Below are positions 53,243 to 59,990 of a stretch of 64,000 nucleotides of DNA, one piece after another. Within the stretch, counting starts at the first letter, position 1. Each line of letters starts with the position of its first letter. The notes under the pieces are model-generated. The model made no database searches. It was not told where the DNA came from and was given only the letters and a program-made list of their open reading frames with translations. The stretch is from Chryseobacterium indologenes (GTDB lineage: Bacteria > Bacteroidota > Bacteroidia > Flavobacteriales > Weeksellaceae), in the NCBI RefSeq assembly GCF_001295265.1, contig NZ_LJOD01000001.1, positions 682,001 to 746,000 on the forward strand. The letters are read 5' to 3'. Position numbers and translations under genes: made by a program.

Positions 53243-53871
53243 GATCCATATCAGTAAAGCAGGCGCTGTCCATCGTCTTTAAACAGTTTGAATTTACCGG
53301 ATTATGGCAGAAAGCCTTCGGACAGCCGGAAACAACAGGATTCTGGTATCTGGGAGGTGCAGAGAAAAACGGAAAAACCACCTTCGCCATGATGCTCGCC
53401 AAATATCTGGCAGAATTTGGAAAAGTACTGTATGTATCTGCGGAAGAAGGATTCTCCAAAGACATCATCTCTGCAATGGTTGCCGCAGGATTATCGGATA
53501 CTGATAAAAACTTTAAGCTCCTGGATTATATGCCCTGGGATGAACTGAATCAGAAGTTTGAATCAAGAAAATGCCCGAAGATCATTTTTATAGACAACAC
53601 AACGGTTTACCGTGACGAAATCACCAGGAAAATGGTTCTCGAGCTTAAAGAAAAGCACAAAAACAAGCTCATCATTTTCGTAAGCCACGAAGAAAAAGGA
53701 CTTCCGGACAGTGCGCTGGGAACTGTCTGGAGAAAATTATCCAAAATCATCATCCAGGCAGAGGGCCTGAAAGCCATCATCTCAGGAAGATGTCCCGGCG
53801 GAACATTATTTATCAACGAAGAAAAAGCCAACCTCTATTGGGGAACAACAATTGAAAACCAACAACAATGA
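53239..53871 (+). CDS. RecA-like ATPase of unknown role
   Basis: A 210-residue protein with a P-loop G-A-E-K-N-G-K-T-T (residues 40-48), a Walker B-like strand I-I-F-I-D-N (115-120) and a later strand I-I-F-V-S-H-E-E-K-G. The signature resembles RecA/RadA/DnaB-type single-domain ATPases (strand then A-E-E-G-F-S). It lies between the MuB-type gene and another small gene, joined by ATGA overlaps on both sides, so it should act in transposition or replication. Mu itself has no such second ATPase. Confidence 0.75.
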   Translation: MRSISVKQALSIVFKQFEFTGLWQKAFGQPETTGFWYLGGAEKNGKTTFAMMLAKYLAEFGKVLYVSAEEGFSKDIISAMVAAGLSDTDKNFKLLDYMPWDELNQKFESRKCPKIIFIDNTTVYRDEITRKMVLELKEKHKNKLIIFVSHEEKGLPDSALGTVWRKLSKIIIQAEGLKAIISGRCPGGTLFINEEKANLYWGTTIENQQQ

Positions 53872-54077
53872 ATACAAGAGAAAACCTATTAACCATCGCG
53901 CTGCAATATGACAGCTACGGAGAAAAATACCTTACCGATTTCGACAGAATGTTTATCCATAAAGAAATCAGCTCCATCTGGAATGAATCAGGATATGTAG
54001 TTCCGGAAGACGTGGAAGGAAAAATACAGATAAAACTCAGAATTATTAACCAGCTCCAGTGGGAATCGCCCTACTAA
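53868..54077 (+). CDS. Small phage protein, unknown
   Basis: A 69-residue protein, probably cytosolic and mostly helical, coupled by ATGA to the RecA-like ATPase gene. No motif recognised. It is the last gene before a repeat element at 54078. Confidence 0.55.
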   Translation: MNTRENLLTIALQYDSYGEKYLTDFDRMFIHKEISSIWNESGYVVPEDVEGKIQIKLRIINQLQWESPY

Positions 54078-54232
54078 GAGAGGGAAGCCGGGAGATGGAA
54101 GAAGGAAGTTATGAAAGCCATAAAGAATAGCTGTTTATACATTTTATTTTTTTAAGAGAGTTTAGCTTTATAGTGAACGTTTGTAATAATAACGAAAAGT
54201 AACTTCCAGCCTCCATCTTCCCTCTTCCAGCC
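54078..54232. repeat. MITE-like inverted-repeat element, copy A (inside prophage)
   Basis: It starts directly after the stop of the 69-residue gene with GAGAGGGAAGCCGGGAGATGG and AAGGAAGTTA, and ends with AACTTCCAGCCTCCATCTTCC and CTCTTCCAGCC. The ends are approximate complements; the centre is about 85 bases, AT-rich and non-coding. Copies with the same words lie at 28141, 32310 and 55289. Confidence 0.65.
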
Positions 54233-54293
54233 AGAAATAAAAACCCCATTATTAAAACCCATAACAATTCATTAATCACCAAAAACAAAAAAT

Positions 54294-54923
54294 ATGATCA
54301 CCGAAACATTAAAAATAATGACTATTGAGGAACTTGAAGCAGAGCTTAACGCAAGAAAACAGAAAGAAGCCCAGAAACGCGAGCAAAAACGCACACAGTA
54401 TGAAAGCCTGAAAAAGTCTGTCATCAGCGACCTGGCCACAACGGCAGACCATCTTTCCGCACAGATCCAGGATTTTAAAACCAAAGCTTTTTCAGATCTG
54501 GGTTCTCTTTTTGACCTGCTGAAAGACTACAGCAAAAGACATCAGGACGGAAAAGGAAACTTCAAAATTGAAGACGAAAATTTTAAAATTCAGTATAAAA
54601 GACAGGGAAAAGGTGTTTTTGACGAAAGATCACACCAGGCAGAGAAACACATCATAGATTTTTTAAGCTCGAAATATAAAGGCGATCTTGATACCAAAGA
54701 CCTCATCATGTCCCTTCTGGAACGTAAAAACGGAGCGCTGGACATCCTTCTGGTTCAGAAATTATACAGCATGGAAGACCGCTTTGACGACGAAAACTGG
54801 AAAGAAGGCATAAGGCTGTTAAAAGAAAGCTACAGTTTTTCATTAAGCAAAGATTACATTTCTTTTTTCAAGAAAAATGAGAATAATGAATGGGAAGGAA
54901 TTAATCTCAATTTTTCCTATTAA
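54294..54923 (+). CDS. DUF3164-family phage protein
   Basis: A 209-residue protein. A coiled-coil N-terminus (about 10-60, rich in E, K, Q, R) is followed by a domain with F-K-I-E-D-E-N-F-K-I-Q-Y-K-R-Q-G-K-G-V-F-D-E-R-S (in pieces) that matches the DUF3164 family, common in Mu-like phages between MuB and Gam-like genes. Function unknown; a role in early replication is usual speculation. A later ATG at 54318 is possible as start. It lies between two repeat elements. Confidence 0.75.
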   Translation: MITETLKIMTIEELEAELNARKQKEAQKREQKRTQYESLKKSVISDLATTADHLSAQIQDFKTKAFSDLGSLFDLLKDYSKRHQDGKGNFKIEDENFKIQYKRQGKGVFDERSHQAEKHIIDFLSSKYKGDLDTKDLIMSLLERKNGALDILLVQKLYSMEDRFDDENWKEGIRLLKESYSFSLSKDYISFFKKNENNEWEGINLNFSY

Positions 54924-54932
54924 AAAGCTGAG

Positions 54933-55262
54933 ATGAAACTTCTTCTATCTTTAAACAACAGTAAGCTGAACGTCCTCAACAACAGTATGCAGATTCTGGA
55001 TATGCTGAACATCAATACCCAGCCCAGAAACCTGAAAAGCAGCATTTCCATCTGTATGGAGCTCAGAACGGAACTGCTGCAGAAAGCTGTAAAAACCAGA
55101 CAGAAAGACAGATCTTTTATCATTAAGCTTCCTTATTATAAAGCTGATGCCCTCTGGCATTTCCTGAAGGAATATGAAATCTACTTTCCGGACGATTTCG
55201 GAAGCTATGAAACCAACGCCGTCCTGATGATGAAAAATGAACTTCACAGGCAGCTGCAGTAA
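54933..55262 (+). CDS. Phage early protein, unknown
   Basis: A 109-residue helical protein, rich in Leu and Lys. No motif or transmembrane helix. It begins ten bases after the DUF3164 gene and ends just before a repeat element (55289), so it is in the early operon. Function unknown. Confidence 0.55.
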   Translation: MKLLLSLNNSKLNVLNNSMQILDMLNINTQPRNLKSSISICMELRTELLQKAVKTRQKDRSFIIKLPYYKADALWHFLKEYEIYFPDDFGSYETNAVLMMKNELHRQLQ

Positions 55263-55288
55263 AAAGTTTTCAATAACCTGATCTAAGC

Positions 55289-55417
55289 AGGCTGGAAGCC
55301 GGAAGTGAGAGGCTGGCAGTTATTTTTAGTTATCATTACAGACAGTCACAATAAAACTGAAAAGTTATTTTTTTATGACTTTCATAACTTCCTTCATCCA
55401 GCTTCCAGCATCCAGCT
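55289..55417. repeat. MITE-like inverted-repeat element, copy B (inside prophage)
   Basis: It starts CAGGCTGGAAGCCGGAAGTG and continues AGAGGCTGGCAGTTA; it ends TAACTTCCTTCATCCAGC and TTCCAGCATCCAGCT, the approximate complement. The centre of about 60 bases is AT-rich. It lies between two phage genes, upstream of the one at 55441. Confidence 0.65.
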
Positions 55418-55440
55418 ATTTAACCTTTAAATTCAATAAC

Positions 55441-55659
55441 ATGATCAAGATAAACGGTCACTGGTACAGCAGTACCGAAGTAAAAGAAGCCCTTGAAAAG
55501 AAAGGCTACACGATAATCACCCTGGAAATAAGTACAGAACGCAGGGATTACCCTCAGTATGAGACTTATGCACTGATGAACAGGGAAGATCCCACCGTTT
55601 TAAACACCTTAAAAAGTGTGGCCCTAAAGGAGTTCCAAAAGAGACCTCCGTTACTCTAA
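55441..55659 (+). CDS. Small phage protein, unknown
   Basis: A 72-residue protein that begins I-K-I-N-G-H-W-Y-S-S-T-E-V-K-E-A-L-E-K-K-G-Y, which looks like a strand-helix unit. The ATG at 55441 is preferred, since an upstream reading to 55375 would run through the repeat element. It is followed by a strong terminator and is thus the last gene of the early operon. Confidence 0.55.
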   Translation: MIKINGHWYSSTEVKEALEKKGYTIITLEISTERRDYPQYETYALMNREDPTVLNTLKSVALKEFQKRPPLL

Positions 55660-55664
55660 ATACC

Positions 55665-55694
55665 AAAAGCTATGGGCATCCATAGCTTTTTTTG
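55665..55694 (+). terminator. Intrinsic terminator of the early operon
   Basis: AAAAGCTATGG and CCATAGCTTTT form an 11-base perfect stem over GCAT, followed by a T-run. It separates the early genes from the next promoter. Confidence 0.85.
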
Positions 55695-55708
55695 TGGCCG
55701 AAAATCGC

Positions 55709-55740
55709 CTTGACTTGTACAAAAAGACCCTTTAATTTTG
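55709..55740 (+). promoter_or_regulatory. Candidate second rightward phage promoter
   Basis: CTTG (55709-55712), a 20-base spacer and TAATTTTG (55733-55740) fit the Bacteroidota promoter pattern. GTACAAAAAGACCC (55717-55730) lies in the spacer. It drives the 67-residue gene at 55745. Confidence 0.6.
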
Positions 55741-55744
55741 CCTT

Positions 55745-55948
55745 ATGTCTTACAACAATAAAAATTACATCAAACGTGCCCGGTACATTATAAGTGTTTA
55801 TAATGCACACAAGCACGCTGATGTTCCCGATACCAAAATCGTAAGGCATACGTTCCCCAAATACAACATTCATCTCTCCTACAGGCAGTGGATGAACATC
55901 AAAGGAATGGTGATTCCCAAAGAGGAAACCCAGCTTACCTTATTTTAG
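55745..55948 (+). CDS. Small phage protein, possibly regulatory
   Basis: A 67-residue basic protein: R-A-R-Y-I-I-S-V-Y-N-A-H-K-H-A-D-V-P-D-T-K-I near the start and S-Y-R-Q-W-M-N-I-K-G-M-V in the second half, which could be a DNA-binding helix. It has its own promoter after the early terminator, and its position is that of Mor or C in Mu, the activators of middle and late genes. The sequence does not resemble Mor. Its 3' end overlaps the convergent gene by four bases. Confidence 0.5.
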   Translation: MSYNNKNYIKRARYIISVYNAHKHADVPDTKIVRHTFPKYNIHLSYRQWMNIKGMVIPKEETQLTLF

Positions 55949-56484
55949 TTCACGCCTATTACTGAAAAATGATAACGCTCTATTTCAGCCTTTGTTTCCT
56001 CCGGACTTGCTGACAAGTCTTCGTACTGCGTCGTAAAGATCAGTTCTCTTACTTTAAATCCTGCATGCTGTCTGCTTGTGCTTTTCACCATCGTTCTTGA
56101 AAAGGGTGAGAAATAATCCTTACTCCAGCCCTGAAGCGCTTGATACAGTTTCTGCTCGATTCTTAAAAAATCAAACCCTTTTTTTCTTTCTTCAACCGGA
56201 ATCCCGTGCCATGTCGGAAATACATCATTCGACACAAGCTGGAAAGATACCGGAACATTTCCCAGTTGTCTGTTTGCCGACATATCGGAATATGATGCTT
56301 CCGGGAAATCCACATCATACATGGCTTCCGGAAAATCAATAAAGAGAGCCGGATAAGTTACCGTCCCCTGTGCTCCATTGGCAAGCTGTCCCATCTGCTG
56401 ATCGATATGCTGAATCTCCGGAACCTCCTGGGCAATTCTTTCCTGAAGGTCTAATAATAACTGTACATAAAAATATTCTTCCAT
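55945..56484 (-). CDS. Phage structural-type protein on the opposite strand
   Basis: A 179-residue protein read leftwards, against all other rightward phage genes. It starts M-E-E-Y-F-Y-V-Q-L-L-L-D-L-Q-E-R-I and has P-A-L-F-I-D-F-P-E-A and V-S-F-Q-L-V-S-N-D-V strands, resembling tail-terminator or neck proteins (Mu gp37/DUF1834-like) in layout. The family call is tentative. The ATG at 56484 is used; eight earlier residues are possible. Confidence 0.5.
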   Translation of the reverse strand: MEEYFYVQLLLDLQERIAQEVPEIQHIDQQMGQLANGAQGTVTYPALFIDFPEAMYDVDFPEASYSDMSANRQLGNVPVSFQLVSNDVFPTWHGIPVEERKKGFDFLRIEQKLYQALQGWSKDYFSPFSRTMVKSTSRQHAGFKVRELIFTTQYEDLSASPEETKAEIERYHFSVIGVN

Positions 56485-56703
56485 AAGTAGTAAATTATAG
56501 TTTATCAAATTAGTTTCTGTTATGGAATAGTTTCATTTAAACAGGCTTATTTTCTTCCCGTCTACACTATTTCACAGTACAAAATTGAGCTTTAAACAGG
56601 GCATTTGAAAAAAGGTGTGCAATCCTTGCGCTCTTATTTTCAAACCGTTGCAGGATGTTAGAAATTTGTACTCACAAAACAAACACAACACTCAATTATT
56701 AAT

Positions 56704-57162
56704 ATGGATTCACTATCTGCAACCGCATTAAAAGTCGCCATTACCCAAATAGGACAAGAGGAAAAACCTCAGGGATCAAATTGGGGAATCCCTGTTAAAA
56801 CCTATCTGGCCTCAGTGGGAATCAATTTCCCGGCAAGCTGGTGTATGGCTTTTGTCTACTGGTGTTTCAATGAAGCTGCAAGGCAGAATAAAACCACCAA
56901 TACAGCCATAAGAACAGGCGGAGTTTTATACGCATGGAATAACGCTCCCAGAGAAAAAAAATCCTCAAAACCCTCTGTTGGATCTGTATTCATCATGGAC
57001 TTTGGAAAAGGTCTTGGCCACACAGGTTTCGTTGAAAAGTTCGATTCCCAGTACATCTATACCATAGAAGGAAATACAAATGACAACGGAAGCCGCGAAG
57101 GCATCAAGGTATGCAGAAGAAAAAGAGCTTTAACATCCATCAAAGGATATATACAATATTAG
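56704..57162 (+). CDS. CHAP/NlpC-P60-type endolysin
   Basis: A 152-residue enzyme that would cleave peptidoglycan at lysis. It begins A-L-K-V-A-I-T-Q-I-G-Q-E-E-K-P-Q-G-S-N-W-G and has the catalytic Cys47 in S-W-C-M-A-F-V and His106 in G-L-G-H-T-G-F-V-E, with E122/N124 in I-E-G-N-T-N as third residues. There is no signal peptide, so a holin or other route is needed. It starts a rightward late operon after a 219-base divergent gap. Confidence 0.82.
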   Translation: MDSLSATALKVAITQIGQEEKPQGSNWGIPVKTYLASVGINFPASWCMAFVYWCFNEAARQNKTTNTAIRTGGVLYAWNNAPREKKSSKPSVGSVFIMDFGKGLGHTGFVEKFDSQYIYTIEGNTNDNGSREGIKVCRRKRALTSIKGYIQY

Positions 57163-57169
57163 AATTAAA

Positions 57170-57691
57170 ATGAAACAATTCATGTTCTTCATATCGTTAT
57201 TTTTTGTTTCGCTGGTTCAGGTTTCCTGCTTTAACAGGAAGCCTCAGGAACCGGTGATCATCGAAAACACGAAAGAAGTGGTGACCGTGGTTAAAGACAC
57301 CATTTTCAGAACAGAAGCAGACAGCACCTATTATCACGCTCTGATAGAATGCATCAACGGAAAACCGGTTCTGAAAGAATCTGAATTCAATAAAGATATC
57401 AGCCGTAACGGAAATACCCCCGGAAGCGGCCTGCTGACACCGAAAGTATCGGTAATTGACGGAAAACTATCGGTAGAATGCTATAAACAGGCACAAGAGT
57501 CATTTAAAACATGGCGGGAAACCTATATCAAAGAACACGAGAAAACACCAATTTACATTGAAAAACCTATATACAAAGAAAAGGCTTTGTCATGGTTTCA
57601 GGAAACACAGCTATGGCTCGGAAGAATCTTTCTTGGTGTACTCGCCCTGTTCGCTCTTGTCCTCATCATCAGATGGAAAAAGATCATATAA
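57170..57691 (+). CDS. Candidate unimolecular spanin
   Basis: A 173-residue protein with an N-terminal signal/lipoprotein-like segment (Cys20 after V-S; the lipobox is imperfect, with Gln at -3), a periplasmic part of about 125 residues with several Cys, and a C-terminal transmembrane helix (about 148-168) followed by a basic tail R-W-K-K-I-I. A lipid anchor at one end and an inner-membrane helix at the other is the layout of one-piece spanins such as T1 gp11. It lies seven bases after the endolysin, which fits a lysis role. Confidence 0.6.
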   Translation: MKQFMFFISLFFVSLVQVSCFNRKPQEPVIIENTKEVVTVVKDTIFRTEADSTYYHALIECINGKPVLKESEFNKDISRNGNTPGSGLLTPKVSVIDGKLSVECYKQAQESFKTWRETYIKEHEKTPIYIEKPIYKEKALSWFQETQLWLGRIFLGVLALFALVLIIRWKKII

Positions 57692-57776
57692 ACACCATTT
57701 AAAAATAAAAAATGAACAGAAAAGGGATTTCTGATTCAAAAATATGTACAACAACTTTTTAAAAAATAAGTAAAAA

Positions 57777-58937
57777 ATGTCACAAGGAAATGGAACACCA
57801 AAAGTAAAAGCGAATGTGGCTTCAGGCAACTTACTTCGTCAGATTCAGGTAATCGACGGCGTTGCAGGAATCGTGGGAACAGCCAGCAAAGATGCCAATA
57901 TTGGTAAAGTGCAGACTGTTTACTCACCAGAAGACGCTAAAACAAAAGGGTACACTGAGCAGGACGAACCGTTCTTGTTTCAGGCAATCAATGAATTTTA
58001 TCAGGAGCTTGGGGGAAGCCAGGAGCTGTGGATCTTAGGAACTCCGGCTGCAACAACAATGGAAACTGCCCTTAGCAGCACTAACGAATCAGGAGTGAAA
58101 AAACTTCTTACCGCCTCCAATGGTAGAGTAAACTTAGTAGGAGTTTGCAGAAAGCCGGATGCAGCTTACGTCTCTCCTGCAGGCTTTTTAGACAAAGACG
58201 TTGAGAAAGCGTTATTAGCTTCCAAAACATTAGCTCAGTACCAGCAGTCCATCAACAGACCGGTAAGAATTTTAATCGAAGGTAGAGTAAATGATGCTTC
58301 TCTTGAATCTTCTTTTGAGCCGAAATCTGCTGACAATACGTTTGCGGGGGTTGTTCTTGGAGGATCAAGAAAAGACGGCTCTGCATCTGTAGCACTAGTT
58401 CTGGCAAGAGCCTGTAAATATCCGGCTCACGTAAAGATCGGAGACGGACAAAACGGAGCACTAAGCATTACCGAAGCGTATATCGGAGAAGACAAAGTAG
58501 ATGAGATCCCGGTTGAAAAACTGGACAAATTCACCGATGCAGGTTTCATCACTTTCCACACCAGAGAAGGAGCTGCAGGTTATTATTTCAGCGTAGATAA
58601 AATGGCTGGTTCAGATGACTTCAGAACACTGGTTCACGGAAGACTGATTGACAAAGCACAGAGAATCTCTACTGCTACAGACACCCCGTTCCTGGAATCT
58701 TCCATCAGAATGGCTGCAGACGGAAAACTGAATGAAGCAGATGCTGTTTACCTGGAAGAACTTACAAGAGCCCAGCTATTGAACAACATGGCAGGACAGA
58801 TCAGCGGAGCGGAAGTATTGGTCCCTTTAGATCAGGATTTAATCAACACAAACACCCTTGAAAAACAGATTCAGATCCAGCCGTTAGGCTATATGACCTG
58901 GATTGTACTGAATATGGGTTTAACAAAAACAATTTAA
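57777..58937 (+). CDS. Contractile tail sheath protein (DUF2586 type)
   Basis: A 386-residue protein that would form the contractile sheath around the tail tube. The N-terminal part has V-I-D-G-V-A-G-I-V-G-T-A-S-K-D and W-I-L-G-T-P-A, and the C-terminal part L-I-D-K-A-Q-R-I-S-T and I-Q-P-L-G-Y-M-T-W-I-V-L-N-M-G-L, fitting the DUF2586/sheath families. It is followed by the tube gene after eight bases, the usual sheath-tube order. Confidence 0.82.
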   Translation: MSQGNGTPKVKANVASGNLLRQIQVIDGVAGIVGTASKDANIGKVQTVYSPEDAKTKGYTEQDEPFLFQAINEFYQELGGSQELWILGTPAATTMETALSSTNESGVKKLLTASNGRVNLVGVCRKPDAAYVSPAGFLDKDVEKALLASKTLAQYQQSINRPVRILIEGRVNDASLESSFEPKSADNTFAGVVLGGSRKDGSASVALVLARACKYPAHVKIGDGQNGALSITEAYIGEDKVDEIPVEKLDKFTDAGFITFHTREGAAGYYFSVDKMAGSDDFRTLVHGRLIDKAQRISTATDTPFLESSIRMAADGKLNEADAVYLEELTRAQLLNNMAGQISGAEVLVPLDQDLINTNTLEKQIQIQPLGYMTWIVLNMGLTKTI

Positions 58938-58945
58938 TTTAAAAC

Positions 58946-59383
58946 ATGGCTAATATAAATATTACATCATCAGAATGCGCATGGGCTCATTTTGAAGTGA
59001 AAGTGTTATCAAAAGTAATTAAAGGACTTAGAGGTTTCAGTACAAAAAAAACTGTTGAATCCGAGCATATCTACGGTTCAGGGAACGAGCCTATTGATAT
59101 TTCAAAAGGGAATACCAAATACGAAGGAAACATCAAGCTTTTAGGTTTTGAAGCCGATGCATTGAACAAAGCTGCAAGAGAGGCTGGATACGATGATATC
59201 ACTGAGGTTCCTCACGAACTTATCGTGATCACAATTTCTTACAAGAAAAAAGCTTCTGACAAAGGAACAACCATTGTTACTTCAGGAGTTCAGTTCACAG
59301 AAGACGGTTTCGAAATGGAGCAAGGGGCTAAAAACAGAGAGGTTACCCTTCCGTACATCGCAATGAGCAGAAGAATTGTATAA
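58946..59383 (+). CDS. Tail tube protein
   Basis: A 145-residue protein with beta-rich strands: I-N-I-T-S-S-E-C-A-W-A-H-F-E-V-K-V-L, then I-Y-G-S-G-N-E-P-I-D-I-S-K-G-N-T-K-Y-E-G-N-I-K-L-L. Its size, place between sheath and chaperone and motif style match tube proteins of Mu (gpM) and related contractile-tailed phages. The specific family was not searched. Confidence 0.75.
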   Translation: MANINITSSECAWAHFEVKVLSKVIKGLRGFSTKKTVESEHIYGSGNEPIDISKGNTKYEGNIKLLGFEADALNKAAREAGYDDITEVPHELIVITISYKKKASDKGTTIVTSGVQFTEDGFEMEQGAKNREVTLPYIAMSRRIV

Positions 59384-59401
59384 TCAATAAAACAAAATAA
59401 A

Positions 59402-59809
59402 ATGGCAAACGAAAAATTACAGGAAATTTTCAATAACAGAAAATCTAAAGAAGAAAAAAAGACCCAGGAAACCAAGAAAAGTGTAGTAAAAGACCTTAGC
59501 CCTTTTGAGGCAAGATACACTGCTAAAAAGCTTGATGAGTGGAAAAAAGAGTATGGCAACAGAGACCTTATTTATCTGAAGGTGGATGACTTCCTTGCGG
59601 TTCTCAGACCTCCTAAAGCAGATGACCTGGGCGATTATCTTACGGCTATCGGTTCCAACGGAATGAGTAAAGCCGTAGCGATGATCGTAGAACAGCTTTG
59701 GATTGAAGGAGATTATCAGCTGATTGAAGATGAAGACTGCTTCATCGCCGTGTTCTTACAGATGAATAACATTCTGGAGAGCAAGAAAGCCGACTTTTTT
59801 CGCGCTTAG
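59402..59809 (+). CDS. Tail assembly chaperone (G-like short product)
   Basis: A 135-residue protein, rich in charged residues at the start and helical. It lies between the tube and tape measure genes, where contractile-tailed phages encode the tail assembly chaperone that binds the tape measure. The reading frame ends with F-F-R-A-stop. The coding sequence contains GACTTTTTTCGC at 59792-59803 near its end, and an extension frame continues beyond; see the next entry. This is probably the short (G) product. Confidence 0.7.
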   Translation: MANEKLQEIFNNRKSKEEKKTQETKKSVVKDLSPFEARYTAKKLDEWKKEYGNRDLIYLKVDDFLAVLRPPKADDLGDYLTAIGSNGMSKAVAMIVEQLWIEGDYQLIEDEDCFIAVFLQMNNILESKKADFFRA

Positions 59810-59987
59810 TGAAGCCGGTCGGAATTCATTCTCTGATAAAAAGACCGAAGGAATAGAGTTCCTGATTGTTTTTGGAAGTATGCAGTTTGGAGCCGATGCA
59901 TTAAAGAATTGGGGTGATGAAAAGTTTTTCTATCGCACCGGAATAGCCTTAGAAATTTGGAAAAAACAAGGCGAAAGAAAATTTTAA
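59802..59987 (+). CDS. GT-type extension of the tail chaperone, read by ribosomal frameshift
   Basis: In the +1 (equal to -2) frame relative to the chaperone gene, 61 codons run from GCG at 59802 to TAA at 59985-59987. The translation begins A-L-S-E-A-G-R-N-S-F-S and ends K-K-Q-G-E-R-K-F; it includes F-L-I-V-F-G-S-M-Q-F-G-A-D-A-L-K. It is coding-like but has no start codon before the ATG at 59880. The shift would occur at TTT-TTT-C (59795-59801), where the tRNA on TTT can re-pair with TTC. Result: a 194-195 residue fusion, the T part. The tape measure ATG follows three bases later. Confidence 0.7.
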   Translation, partial: ALSEAGRNSFSDKKTEGIEFLIVFGSMQFGADALKNWGDEKFFYRTGIALEIWKKQGERKF

Positions 59988-59990
59988 ATT

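Noticed and set aside
59880..59987. Independent small gene of 35 codons before the tape measure
   Set aside because: An ATG exists at 59880, but coding-like sequence in the same frame continues well upstream of it to the slippery site, so a frameshift extension explains more.
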